Under the pieces are notes generated by a model. The model was not told the origin of the DNA. It saw only the letters and a program-made list of their open reading frames with translations, and searched no databases. A DNA stretch of 64,000 nucleotides from Lethocerus indicus. Taxonomy: Eukaryota > Arthropoda > Insecta > Hemiptera > Belostomatidae. Positions 24,376 to 37,625 of the stretch are shown one piece after another. The stretch's first letter is position 1. Each line of letters begins with the position of its first letter. Where the stretch lies: the NCBI GenBank assembly GCA_019843655.1, contig JACDQD010000003.1:32166224-32230223 (forward strand), written 5' to 3'. The position numbers and the translations under genes are program-made.

Positions 24376-27300
24376 AGCCTGTGTAATATAAAGCGAATAT
24401 TGCGCAATACGCCCCAGCCCAAATTACATAACATCGGCCGATACATAATACATATTGATACCCGACGTCAATCCATAAATCGACGTCGGTCCCAGCACAG
24501 CCGAAACCCCGACCCCCCCCCCCTTGACCAATTAAGCGCCGTCCCAATTCCAGCTGACACAGAGACTTATTTTTAATTTACGCTATTTTAAGTTTCCGTC
24601 TCCGAGACATTTTTTACTGCAGTGTAGAAGGAAAATTTACAGGGCAGACATTCGACTGGAATATGGGCGCACAAACAAAATAACCCGAGGGCCCGATTGG
24701 CGTGATCAATACTGGAGAGGGGTTCACGTTTGAGGCTTGGACAAATCTTGGAAAGGGATTGTCGGAAGCATCTCCGCAGTATAAAGTATTTGTTTGGGAG
24801 GCGGGCGGGTTGTTATAACTCCTCTGATGGTTGCTAGTCGGTCGGGCCGATACTCCTACACGCCTCGATCTCCTCTCAATCGTTATTACAACTAGTAATT
24901 TTACGAAAGTAATCGGGGTTTGATCCCGGAGTGGGCCGAAATTGCATTTAATTACTAATTTGAACGGGTATTTTAATTTTGGATTTCAATTCATCATCGC
25001 TATGAATATTCATTACGTGATGCGTGAAAGTGCCACACCTCCCCGCGCCCAGACCGAAGGAATCACCACAAAAAATTACCTTTTAAAAGCATTTTAAAGG
25101 CTTAGAAACTACCTTGTTTTTCTTGTTTGAGAGATTAATATTGTAGGTACAACGCAGACATTTGACTGTGCCCTGTTTCAAAAGAGCTAAGAACAAATCT
25201 TACGCTTATAATTGGGAGTCGATAGGAAAACTACAAGCTAAATATTGACAGCCCCAGTACTGCCTGGCGTTGTACAACCCTCTCAATCTCCGGGAACTAT
25301 ATTTTGAGCGATCTAAACGGTTCTGGGAGCGGAGAAACGCTCAGTCAAAAACGTAAATTGGACCGAATCCAGCCTGAGAACATCGAGCGTAGAGCACACA
25401 TTCGTCGTCGTCCGTTCTCGTCATTTCTCTTCTTCTGCAGAGATCTTCGTTCGCCTTCAGGTGTACAGGAAAGAAAAAGTCACGGAACTTAGCCTCAAGA
25501 AAACTTCTTGATTATCACTAGGATGAGTCGGTAATTACTTGTTGTTCGGCAGTAATTCGGGTTTCGACTACCCTACTATATAATAATGACGGGGCGGAAT
25601 GAAATAATGGAAATAAATTGAAGCGTGTAATAATAACTGGGGCAGGAAAGTGGGCGTGAAAGCTGAGAAGAGTGATTGAAAGGGATGGTAAGGGAGGTGG
25701 GACGAGAGCCTGTTACCTAGCGACCGAATTAGTCCGCACAGGAATTATACCGCCCACGCCCGCGTTTCCGTGACAATCATTTAGCTCACCCCACAAACGC
25801 TTTCTATTATTTTCAATTATAGTTTACATATTTACGGCCCATTTTGGGAATATCTGCAACAGGTTCGTATCTAATGTCATAGTACTAGCACTGTACACGC
25901 GTAACAATGTACAACATATTGTAGAACGCAAATTCGTTCTTCCGATTCGCCCTTACAGTGTCTCAATTTCCTAATGAAGAGACGAGACGCGAGAGAATTA
26001 AACAATTGCGAATTTTAGAAAACAAAATTTACACTAAATTTATGGCGACCAATGTCATACAGTTTAACGCGAGACATTCCTTACTGAAACTAAAACGACA
26101 GTATTGAGGCAATCGACAAAATTTCTCAATTGTAAATACTAATCTGTCCATTTATATATTATCGATACGTGACACTGTCAAGAGACATTGGCAGCCTCCA
26201 CTAACGACGGCATTCTACCGACACTAGCGGGTAGCCTAAACACGTCAAGTTAAGAATTAAACGGTGGGGGAGATGATATTCTAAACTCTTGTGTACTCCC
26301 TCCTCCTTCCAAAAAGAAAATAAATTCGGCTTGATGAAAAAGAAAAAAAGCGCGGAAGGAAAAATAGGAACTCTTTAAGAAAACTTGTACATCATATCGG
26401 AAGTCGACAATGAGACGTCAGTTGCAGTGCTTTGTAGTGGCTTTGTGTACACGATGTGCATCTAAAAATACATACAGCGGCGGATCAATATGAACTTTAT
26501 ATTTAGACTTCCGTTGCCTCAAACTTGAAACTTTCAACTTTTCATAGCTCTCATCTGGCGTTAATCTGGTAATTAAGGTTTTTCTTAAATTCCTCAACTG
26601 GTGCCTGTGGCGTTCGGCAGAGATACCCTCTCTTGGTTGAAAAGCGATTGAATCGTGAAATGTTTTTAGTATATCTTCAGATGTTCAAACTATGATTAAT
26701 CGTCCATCGTGCCTCAATAAAATTACCCGCCCTCAATCGCAAAGGAGATATTTGTTGGAAGACCTATTCAGCAGGTAAAAATCCTTTAATAGTTCACGAA
26801 ACAAACAAGGAAATCGTGCAGGCAACTAGCGCTAAATGGAAGATGTCAGGTACGATTGAAAAGAAAAAGTTTTACAACATAAAAATCCGTACTCAATCAA
26901 TTTGGCCCCAAGCCGTTCTGGCAGAGGTACATTTGGTAACTGCAAAAACGTAATACCTAATAAAACTTTTGTTTTCGTATTTCGTTTCTGTATTTCCGTA
27001 ACAAATACACTGAAAGCAAATTAAATATTAAATACAGATTCGGATGAATTGCTCAGCTCAGATTTTATGAGCGAGACTCTCGTGGGCAGTTTTCGTTACG
27101 TTTCAGCCAAAAATTAGAACTTTACTAATAAATCTAGAAATTTCTATTATGACCCCACGGCCCGTTTGAATAAACAACGACGTCCTTTCATTTGGCCGAC
27201 GTTTCCATGCAATTAAATCCGTGAAAAGAATTCATTAGTGAATCGACTCGTTAGTCAATATGACTATCGTACAAATATCAACAGTCTAGCGATGATAGGC

Positions 27301-30300
27301 AATATCATTCGATATTGTTGCGAATAAGTTAACAGGAACGTGAAAAATCGTTTGGCACAAAATTATATTCTGGCCCCGATACAGTACCGTGTCAAGCAGA
27401 GATTTGTTTTTCTTTAACACGAAAATATTTTGCGTTTCGAATGGTCAGACATCGAAAATAGATCCCACTGGCGCAGACGGTGATGGAAAAAAAATGGACG
27501 ATAAAATCAATTTCCAGTTCCAGTGTCAACAATGCGTAAATGGTACGCTCAGATATTTGGGCGTACATTTCCGCGGCGAAGTCGAGCAATATTTAGACGA
27601 GTTGATGATAAAAAGGACCAACATTTTCGCGAGTTTTATTTTAACATTGAACATGTGTAATGTTAATGTTGTACTTGCACGTGATGTGTTCGACAATGCA
27701 TGGACGATTATAAACATCAACTTCGTTATTACGAAATCAGAAACATTGGTGAGAATTATTTTGCGTGCGAAAATTTTTATGCCTCGTTGAACGCGAATAA
27801 ATATAAACCGATTTCCGTTGCGTGTACATAATTTTGACCGGAATATCTGACAGAAACGTGAATATCTCTCTGCCAAGATGGTTCGACTGGGACACATTTG
27901 CATTTCTCTATTGGCCGTCCTGTCGAGACAGCGGGACACTATTTTCATCGAGATAGGCACGTAACAAAAATTTACCAATTTACCTGAAAATATATTCGGC
28001 TTTTATTTTTTCAATATCCGTTCGCTCAAAAATAAATATTCAACGAGAAATAAATTGGGTAGAGAAACACGAATCTGAATATTTAACAAAACAATCGCCC
28101 GGTTATAAATAGTTGTATTGACTCTTACCCAATCTAATTTATTCAATGCATAGAAAAAGCGCAATGCTTTTACGTAAGTAGTATTAAACAATTGTTAAAT
28201 TGTTGTAAAGAAATATTATCCGGGCTATTACTGTTGGGTATCCCTAATCACTATGATTTTTTATTTCCTTTTTATAGCTCCTTACGATAATTTGGTTTCG
28301 TTACATTTTTAAGGCTATAAACCGATAAATTCCAACTTTGTTTTACTTAATATCAACCTAATTCAAATCAATGTATAAATTACTTATAAACTGATAATCA
28401 ATCCAAAGAATTCGGACAATTCGTTGCACCTAAATCACGAACAATAGTTATTAATAATAAACCATTATATGTGATGGGAACATCGCCGAGATGATACACT
28501 AAAGCCAAATCGTATTTAGCTGACCTTTTTAACTTTATATTTTCAACAAAAATTGCCCACCGTTCTATTTTCCGTATTCCGTTGCTACTTAACGTCGCAA
28601 ATAACTATCCCGTTAAATATTAAAATAAAAAGGGTCCAAAATCAATTATTGATATTCTCCATGTTCAAAACCAATCAAGTTGAGCTTAGTCAAGCATATT
28701 AGTGGATATTTTGTCGCCAACAATTTAGAAGATATGATAACGTATGAAGATAGCTATACTTTCATTAAACAAAGAAGAATTTCATTAAATAAGGAAGAAA
28801 ATGTTGTTAACATTATATACACTAATAAGTATGGTGGACAGTTTGTTGGATATTCAACAGGCTTTATCGTTTTACTGACTGAAAATATGCGGGGCGGTCA
28901 GTCATTTTATTAACTTCTATGCAGATTTGACCATTTTGGGCCGTATAATTAGTACGGATGAAATAATGTAACTTAGAACTTTGTCAAGTATTGATCATGA
29001 AATTGAGAAAACGATGAATCTGGGGAGAGATACGGCAAAAACGCTATCGGAATTCATAACAAGTCACAATTGGAAATACATAATTCATGCTTATTTTAGT
29101 GTGGGGGTCAAAATGGAGTGTGACTCAAGCTGAATAATAAGACAATATGGTTTTTCATTGCTGTAATTAAGTTTGACAGATCAGAGCAATAAATCCTACA
29201 TTGAAAGGTGCCACAGATAAGACGTTATATAATTTTTTGAATGCTCTGTCATATCATTGTTTTTACGCAGAATAATAACTAAATTATTCCACTACTAGCC
29301 CGTATAAGTAACCGACAGTGTAATCGTGGTGCCAACAGGATGCTCAATCGGCAGAAGGTACCTATTACAATTGAATTTTTACTGACTCAGGTCAGTAGAC
29401 AAAACCGGACCAAAATCAGGTTTGGCACCAAACAAGCGAGCGGTGGATGATTTAAGATCGCAAGAGTGATGTTACTTAAAACTATAGAGTATTCCCAGCC
29501 CAAATCAAATAAAAATTCCGTAAATCAATATTACGACATATTGCATATTAAATCGAAATATTATATATATGTTGGATCACGTATATATTTCGTCTGTCAC
29601 AGACCGGTCGTACGTGAATATCGTATATCCGCCAATTTCGGTGTCTCCAAAACGGATGAGCAGGTCAGAGCAACTCGGCTAAGAAATATTTTGAAGTCGA
29701 CCGCTCAAGGGTTAAAAAGACGCACTCGAGTGGAATTCGACCCTACCGTAGCGGTATTATCAAAAATAAATTGCCCAAGAACATATACAGACCACGTCTA
29801 CATTATACGGTACCCACCGCGTTGTGTTACTGCCTCATTGTGTTACTATAGGTAGGACCTAGGAACGTGCGAAACACGCTCCTTAGATTATTATCGTTTT
29901 TTAATAGTTTTCTTCATCGCTCAACCGGAAAGTATAAAATAATCGAAGTTTGATGGACCGAAAATACAAGCTGAAAATGTCGGAATAAGCATTAGACTGC
30001 CGGGAGTATTGGTGCCGACAGGATGCTTTATTGGCAACCGAAGAGAGATTACCGCACTTACGTCACTAAGGAATTGAAGCTGTATCTGGCCTAGAAGCGT
30101 TCGAATTGTCGCTCGTAAAACGTAATGCGATCATAATGTTAATAATTAGTCCGCAGATGTATGACAAGTATCTTAGTCAATCAATTACGCACGGATTATT
30201 ATTCGAAATATATTGCCGCATATACGAGATTAAATTGTCGGTAAACCGAGTTTATACGTATCATTGACTGAAATTAAAATAAATCTCTCGCCAGTTTGAT

Positions 30301-31039
30301 GTACTGGGTCGTATACATGCGTAGTAACAAGCGCAAGGTCTAGCTCTACTTGACTAAGCCCAGAGGCCCCATCCATATCTAATATCCCGTCGGCGGTGGA
30401 TATGGTGGCGGAGGCCATTAAGACACGCGCGTTGCTCTGGTAACGGATTTTTCAGCGGACCAACAACATTCATCAGGATAGAGCCCAGATACTATAGGTA
30501 ATTCTGTATTTCTCCCCCAGGAGACATGAAACTCCCACCATTGTATCGCTTTCCACTTGTAGGCGCTGCGTTCGATTGATTATTAACAATAATGAGTGGC
30601 GATACAATTGATCGTCGGGTTTGAAACAGTTCGCCTTCGGCGTCAGTATTAAATCGGGTGTATCGGTTCGAATCGCATGTCGGCCGTATTTCTCCTGGTG
30701 CCTGGCTCCTCAATTTATTACACTTTCAAATTCCAATTATAAGTTCAGAAAAAATAAACAACGTAATGGCAGTTTGTTGGAAACTGTTCTTGTTGTCCTC
30801 GTATTAAATTCAGCGCGAATTTGGCGTTTCTTCGATTGTTAAAAGGAATCTTTCGGAAAAATATTTGCGCTACACACCGCCGCTAGATTATTGCGGATAA
30901 AAATAACAGCGCAAATAAGCCGGCGGTGACAGATGACGGCGAGAGTTATGTTAATGACTAACTCAGTACATGAAAGTGTCATAACTAGATTTTACTACCG
31001 TTTTAAATATGCGTCAAACTATATTCACTCCCATATAGT
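24376..31039. other. Intergenic DNA without recognisable genes
   Basis: Largely AT-rich. Overlapping opposed frames at 27389-27790 (plus, 133 codons) and 27526-27978 (minus, 150 codons), and a plus frame at 29466-29855 (129 codons), are the longest. None shows a family motif, and opposed open frames of this size can occur by chance. A short diverged duplication (GGTGCCRACAGGATGCT) is present near 29330 and 30012. Confidence 0.4.
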
Positions 31040-31340
31040 TTACGTATTTCCCCCTGGGGAGCCGGCGCCGCGAACCCCCTTCGTGAAACGAGGAATTAAT
31101 TCTGGAATTAATGTCGAAAAATTAGCGGCGGTAGTCCGTCGGCGTTTTTGACGTTGTAATCCGCTCCTTGAGCAACACTAGGTCATCGGGGTTCACGAAC
31201 CTCCCTCCCTCCCTCCCACCCACCCCCCGACCGCCGTCGTGTCTAAAAACTGCTACTTTCCGTCACCCGTCAAAAGTTATTTTTAAATGGGCGCCCCTCC
31301 CCTGACCGCTCCTTCGGGCGTCTGTCCCCCACCCACCCCC
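31040..31340. other. GC-rich islet
   Basis: A locally GC- and CpG-rich stretch containing CCCTCCCTCCCTCCCACC near 31200. It resembles a promoter-type islet, but I see no adjacent exon on either strand. The minus frame across it (31270-31785) shows no known domain. Confidence 0.3.
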
Positions 31341-31842
31341 ATCCTCCGCTACCGAACAACAACAGTAATGTAAACAGCATTAAGGAAAACGTTACCTGAT
31401 TATCTGAGAGCGTACGGGGCCGACGACAGAGACAGGCCGGCGGACCTGTGCATAGCGGGGGGATGACGCTTGGAGTGCGGGAAGCGGAGGCTGCGGGAAA
31501 AACCTGGGTTTGGGGGTGTGAATTGAAAACAGAGCGACAGAAAGACGGAGCGGCGTCTGTCCTAAGGCCCCCGCGGGACGTCCAGAAAATAATAATTTGA
31601 AAATTTAAAAGAGGAAAAAAAAAGACAGAAGAGAAATCGGCGACGCGTTCCGTCCAGTGAGGATCGTCAGGGCTACGATCTCCGCGAGGGGCGGCGTTCG
31701 ACTGAAGCTGTGTGGACTCTCTGGAGTGGGACAGTGGCGCTCTCAACCACCCGCACTCACTATTTTCCCCACCCGGCACAAACATAAATTTCCCCGTCCA
31801 CGGTTAATTTACAGTTTGTTTTCTATCTCTTTTATCAAATTT

Positions 31843-31844
<2 letters not shown>

Positions 31845-31882
<38 letters not shown>
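31845..31882. repeat. (TA)n microsatellite
   Basis: About 38 bp of alternating T and A. Confidence 0.95.
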
Positions 31883-31884
<2 letters not shown>

Positions 31885-33065
31885 ACACTTCAAAGATACA
31901 CAGAATGACAGAATTCGCACGTTTCAACTCTTGCCATTCTATGTTTTTCTGGTGTTCATATCGAAGAAAGGGAGGACGAAGGGAGAGGTATCAAGAAAGT
32001 GATTGAATTAGAGTATCCTAATGTGGAACGTACTTAATAATTAATGTTTGATAATGTATCGTTGTACTCTTGATAATATATGGGTTGGGCTTCGTAATGT
32101 GTAAGAACACCATTTGAGCGCAACGGGGGTGGGAGAATATGTGCATAGCGTTTATTATAATAATATTATTTTTAATCATTTTAATTTAAACCGTGTTCTT
32201 CGCATGTTGGAATTGATTTAAAACGTTATACGCATAGTCGTCCTCACGGTACTGCTGAAAGCAGTAACAAAGTAGGCAGAATGAATGGTCACCGTATAAC
32301 TAAATACTTAACTATGTGCTAAACGTGAGTTTTTGAATATTATCAAAATGGTCAATGTTATTAGGCCATTTACTTTTAATCCTTGAGCGGTCGATTTAAA
32401 AAAATGTCAGTAGCCAAGTCACTGACCTATTTTAAATTGTAATATCTAATTGCGGTCAAACATTTCGGTGTAAACAACCCAAATAGTTCCTCGAGAAATT
32501 CCCCGAATGTATTAATTCCCGGAAATACATTGAATGCAACAGCTCAAACTAGTCAGTGGCCGTTCAGTGGTACTGAACTGAATCAGTGCCAGTTTGAGTG
32601 TAATGCAAGTTAAAAGGTTTATGCGACATAAAGAATTTCTGTGGTCTGCCTCCAAAATAAAATAAATTGATAAACGGTTGACTAGAGGACATAACGGTAA
32701 AAAAGAAACAAAGTGAAATAGAAATGATAGGAGAAACAATATAAGTTCCGGGGCTTTTCCAACCTTCAACATCATATTAATTAAGCACCAGGCAGCAACT
32801 AAAAGGAAAATTAAGTGCCCAGGGAAATGTTGACTTACAAAATCACCATAACCTTTAACTTCATATCACGAAGTAAGCCCTAAAACCTTTACTTATAAAA
32901 GTTACATTTGAAATTGGATTATTAATTAGAAAAATCGTATAATATCGCTGAATATCTTATTCGGCTTGCTGTAATAAAAATGTATGAAACAGTCCACAAC
33001 TCAGAACTAGCTAAGCGGTGTAAACAAAAATTCTGTCTCTAATGAAAGAATAGACTGTATTTGTG
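31883..33065. other. Intergenic DNA without recognisable genes
   Basis: AT-rich. The minus frame at 32512-32775 has no recognisable features. I see nothing else. Confidence 0.45.
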
Positions 33066-33067
33066 AG

Positions 33068-33340
33068 AACATTAAAACTATCTATATAATATTTGTCAAA
33101 TGGCGTTTGTATGTCTGTGTGTGTGTGTGTGTGTTCGCTAAGCATTTCCAAACGTCTGAACCGATTTCCACCAAACTCATAGCGTGCAGGCATCTCATGT
33201 CCGGTCAAGTCAAGAAGCACCTTTCCAGGTCAAAGGGCATAATAAATAAAAATATTTGCCATTTCGGCGGGGGTAAAATCGCCACCAGATGGCTGCACTG
33301 CACGGAAAATGTTTGTTTGGGCCCTGCTAGATAGATCGAA
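33068..33340 (+). repeat. Probable transposon-derived sequence
   Basis: The order CTATCTATATAATATT, a TG-rich tract, then ACGTCTGAACCGATTTCCAC resembles a motif found at many dispersed repeat copies in insect genomes (TG tract followed by CTGAACCGATTT). This rests on general familiarity. I cannot assign the family or its ends. A TG microsatellite lies at about 33109-33134. Confidence 0.35.
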
Positions 33341-33689
33341 CAATTCCGTTCAGAGGCTTTATAAGAGACTTCCAGTCTAGATTCGGTCGGTGTGTGAGTG
33401 TTGTTAATATTGTTGTATTATTATATCAGCTGTCAATAAAAATAATTATTTTTTTAAAAAACTAAAGAGAAACCAGAGGAACTTATCTCATACCTTTACC
33501 CCACGAACGAGGTTAACGTTCATCTACAAACATTTTTTCCTGTATACCCATTTGTCACTACCATCGCAAACGAATCTCCCTTATCGTCTATCCTGTCGCA
33601 CAAAGTCATACTTCCGAAGAAAAGACTTCGTTTTCGATCTCGAAATACCCGGAAATATTATATATGTATATATATATATTTATAGGAGT

Positions 33690-33954
33690 AGGGAGAGTTC
33701 GGATAATAGCTAAGGAAATGGACTTGGGTTAAAACCTAAGCTGGAAGAGGCCCAAATTCAAGCGTAGAAATTTTGAGTTGGGTTAAATTGAAACCTAACT
33801 CTAGAAAATTGACTGATTGGTCCCGAATCTATCCCAAGAAAAGTGACGGGTTAGAACCTAAGGCGATTGAGTTGGGTTAAATCCATAGATAAGTGTTGGG
33901 ATGGAAACTAAAATTGATAATTAATGGTTAAAACCTATAAAATTATATATAATT

Positions 33955-34031
<77 letters not shown>

Positions 34032-34047
34032 TATACATATATAATCA

Positions 34048-34087
<40 letters not shown>

Positions 34088-34102
34088 TATATATATATAA
34101 AA

Positions 34103-34146
<44 letters not shown>

Positions 34147-34275
34147 ATATTTTATTCTCATTCTATTAAATGTATTATATTTATTAATACCCGGCACAGT
34201 TGGGTTAGATCAAGGGATAAGTGTTGGGATGGAAATATATAATTAATGGTATATAATTTAACTGGTACATCTCTT
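33690..34275. repeat. Diverged minisatellite split by an AT block
   Basis: Irregular repeats of GTTGGGTTAAA...AACCTAA occur at about 33724, 33777, 33868 and 34199. A longer shared segment (ATAAGTGTTGGGATGGAAA ... AATTAATGGT) appears both before (about 33890) and after (about 34217) a nearly pure AT tract at 33945-34150. The AT tract therefore sits inside, and probably expanded within, a duplicated minisatellite unit. Confidence 0.7.
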
Positions 34276-34638
34276 CTAACTGCCCAGTAGTTTTATCAAC
34301 TTGATAAGTAGTTTTAATCAAGATCAGGGCAATTAGAGATAGACCTGGGCTTAATTATATCCAGACCTATCGATACATGCAATTTTCAAATAAATATTTT
34401 CTCTTCCGTTCAGAGTAATTTAAATGATTTAGGTGTCGCCGTATCACCTTTGGCCTAACAAATAGACAAAATGTGTAGATCTATTTTTGTCACTCTTAAA
34501 CTCGTTGAAGATAACGTGGACAGAGCTAATAAATCACAGATCGATGAGTAAATGTGAAAATTGTGGTTGCAAGTTTAAAGATGCCAAATTCAATCTGATA
34601 AAATACGTCTCGTTTCTTAGTCCTTACTATGGAGGGCC

Positions 34639-36400
34639 CAGGGTCCAGAGCGCGCTCTTTTCTCGATATGTTGTAATCCACTGTTTGCCCGTGAGAGATT
34701 TTTCAAAATAGATATTAATTCGATTTATTGATCGAAGAGTTTCGACTGAGGCTTAAACTGAATAATTTCCTTATTATAATAACAGTGGAAATTTGTCTTA
34801 ACCTTTGCCTTGTCCGAGCAGGCGGAGCATTGTTCAAAATTACAACATAAATGAAGAGAGCAACCAGGGCTAATTACAATATTTCATTAGTTCATTTGCA
34901 TGCAAACGATAAAAACAGTTATTATTTTCTTACCTGGCTGTAAAACTTCTTAATCCGATAATATCTAAAGCTATGAGTCATTCTCGTACAAGATGTCGAC
35001 GCTTTCTCTGGCGACGCCATTTGCAATTCCCGAACGCCGTAGGGCTGAGGAAGGTCTAAAAAAGAAAATTTCCTACTCGACGAATATGAACGCGGATTAC
35101 GCGATCGATTCACGAAACCTAATCGAGAAATCTTTACCTTTCGGTGGAGAGTATCTATTCAAGAGAATTCAAACGGCATTCAACTCAATAAACGCGCTAT
35201 TTCAGCTAACGCGAACATAACATCCTACCCCGTCTGGAAATCGTCCGAACTGCAGTCATGCCACCTGTTGCCATTTCACATAATTCGAATACCAGACCCG
35301 AAATTAAATTAATACTCGGTTTATATAGATAACATTAAAGTAGTTTTGTCTTCCATGTACATAACTACTTTATACTATTCTATTGTAATTTCAATTACTT
35401 TAATGCGCGTTTATAGCCGATCAGCACAATTGTGCTATAAATAAATACAAAGAAATACTTTAGTTATTCAATTTAGACTAAATAACATTTTTTAGCTATC
35501 AATTTCAAATTTGGTATTAATAAATATTATTTAAATCAAATTATAATTAATATTTCAGCAACAACTTGTATATACATACATATGCATCTTATATACATTA
35601 CTTCTTCAATGAACCTAAAATATTATACATCAATAATATCATTTTTCACATATGAAATTATTAAAACATTTCACATAATTACGATAAATATCTATTGAGG
35701 TAGTGGAGGATTCAATTTTACATATATAGATATAATGATTAAAATTTATGATAGACATTACACAAATTAAAATATTTATTTTATTCAAAAAATTCATTAA
35801 ATAATGGTAAATTAATTATAACTTAATCAATAACACAACAAAGCTATGACCTATATATTGGTATTATAGGCTAGAATAAATTATGGGGATTATTTTTGTC
35901 ACAAACAATATAATTTTAAATGAATATGTAAAAGTATGAATTCATCATGGAATTGTTATGACACATAAAATTGTACTATTAATTGGTTAATCTAATTATA
36001 TTATATATTAACTATTTGAACTGAGTAATAAGATGGATAATTCAGGGCCTAATCAAGGGCCCTTCAAGTTCTGAGTTTTTTCTTGGAATATAATCAATAA
36101 TATATTCCTTTATGATGCACTTCTAATAGTAGTTATCTATTATTAGAACATGCAATTAATCTTTAACAAATGTTTCTGGTCCCATGGGCTTCTAGAAAAT
36201 TCCAAGAATTGTTTGGAACAGACATATTTCATTATGATTTTGATGGGTGATTTGTTCATTTATATGTTGATATATGTAGACTTTTTGAAGGTTAAGGAAT
36301 AGTAAACAAACACACCCTCAAATTTTTACAATATTATTATTGCATATTGTAATATGCAATTGAATTATGATGGTTATGTAGTTTGTTATGCCTACATATA
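34639..36400 (+). repeat. Left inverted arm
   Basis: About 1.76 kb, homologous in inverted orientation to 42018-43609. The outer 650 bp is of mixed composition. It includes CAGACGGGG-type and GCATGCAAAT segments present in both arms, and a 75-codon frame at 34993-35220. The inner part is AT-rich and grades into sequence related to the tandem unit, including TTGATTAGGCCCTGAA in inverse. Read on the minus strand, an ATGGCG at 35020 leads by an open frame of 29 codons to CCAG followed by GTAAGA at 34934, which looks like a first exon and donor. Confidence 0.85.
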
Positions 36401-37625
36401 TCAAGTACCCTTCAAGTTCAGAGTTTTTTCTTTGAATATAATAAATAATATATTACTTTATGATGCATTTCTAATAGTAGTTATCTTATATTTATATTTT
36501 ATTGTCATATGGTAAAGTAGTTTGTATTGTGGGTGATATATAGGCCATCTATCTATTTATCTTTAATTTAGATGTAATTTCTTAGTAGAACATGTAATTA
36601 ATCTTTAACAATTGTTTCTGGTCTCATGTGCTAAACTAGAAGAATAAAGACATTTTTAATTCTGTTGAACAAAGCTATATTTTGTGATGGATAATACCTG
36701 GAAATTCAAATTCATTACTAAGTTTTATTTTTGATTAAGAAATTCAACTTCAGATTTATTAACAAGTTTTATTTTAATTTAGGCTGCATTTAATCAAAAT
36801 ATATGTGAGAATTAAAAGATGCCTAATAATATGAAATAACTGTAGGACATAAACTTTAAATACAATAATATAAAATGAAATATAATTCAAATATAAATGA
36901 ATAAATTTGGCAATAATTGATTAGATCATTCTATGGTTGTACTACAATTGAGTTCTATTTGGTTACTAGTTCTTGGCTTTGAAATACATTTACTTAGATT
37001 GACTAATTAATAAAGAAATCAATTAAAAATTACAAATTATGAAGTGATTTATCTGTCTTAACCTGTTGTGGAATTGTGTGGTTACACACATTAAATGGTA
37101 AATAATATCTAATGGTTAATTAAAATTCATAAAGACAGACCTCTCCCAACCTGTTCCAACTTTTTAATGAAATTTTGTAGCGGCACAATAATCATTTGAT
37201 CAATGATTACTAAAATGTTCCACTAAGAAATTACCTTGCTATTTAAATTAAGTGTAAATGGATAGATGATGTGTATTTCATCTAGAACAAATGTGTGATT
37301 TAGGTTGTGGAATTGTATACAAATACAAAACATAAATGTATGTGCATTTATTACTTATGAACATACTCATGTAATATTTTAAACATTTGGATAAAATATT
37401 CCACATAATATAATCTTAGTACATACCTACATTAAATTAGGATAGAATACACATAACAAACTACATAACCATGATAATTCAATTGCATATTGCAATATGC
37501 AATAATAGTATTGTAATTGAGAGTGTGTTTGTTTACTATTCCTTAACCTTCAAAAAGCCTACATGTATCAACATATAAATGAACAGATCACCCATTAAAA
37601 TCATAACGAAATATCTCTAATATAC
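36401..37625. repeat. Rearranged, diverged copies of the tandem unit
   Basis: Between the left arm and the array are scrambled pieces of the same sequence. Around 36405-36620 a stretch matches the unit in inverse orientation (including the TCTTTAACAATTGTTTCTGG segment). Around 36640-36900 lies another diverged form, shared with 43900-44130. Around 37440-37620 there is a truncated direct copy that joins the first full unit. This is older and more diverged than the array. Confidence 0.75.

Noticed and set aside
24128..24547. Poly-Ser/poly-Ala frames around the CTG repeat as a polyglutamine-type gene.
   Set aside because: No conserved protein flanks the repeat in any frame.
24897..24945. Second tRNA-like B box (GGGGTTTGATCCCGG).
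   Set aside because: No cloverleaf can be drawn around it and no A box is at the right distance.
34922..35020. Resemblance of the exon-like MASHK.../YRIKKF reading in the arms to ribosomal protein L39.
   Set aside because: Only a few residues match, order and spacing are wrong, and no downstream L39 sequence is visible.
34993..35220. A 75-codon frame conserved in both inverted arms, perhaps a small gene.
   Set aside because: Between the arms about 15 substitutions change the amino acid and about 5 are silent, as expected without selection. I keep it only as a finding.
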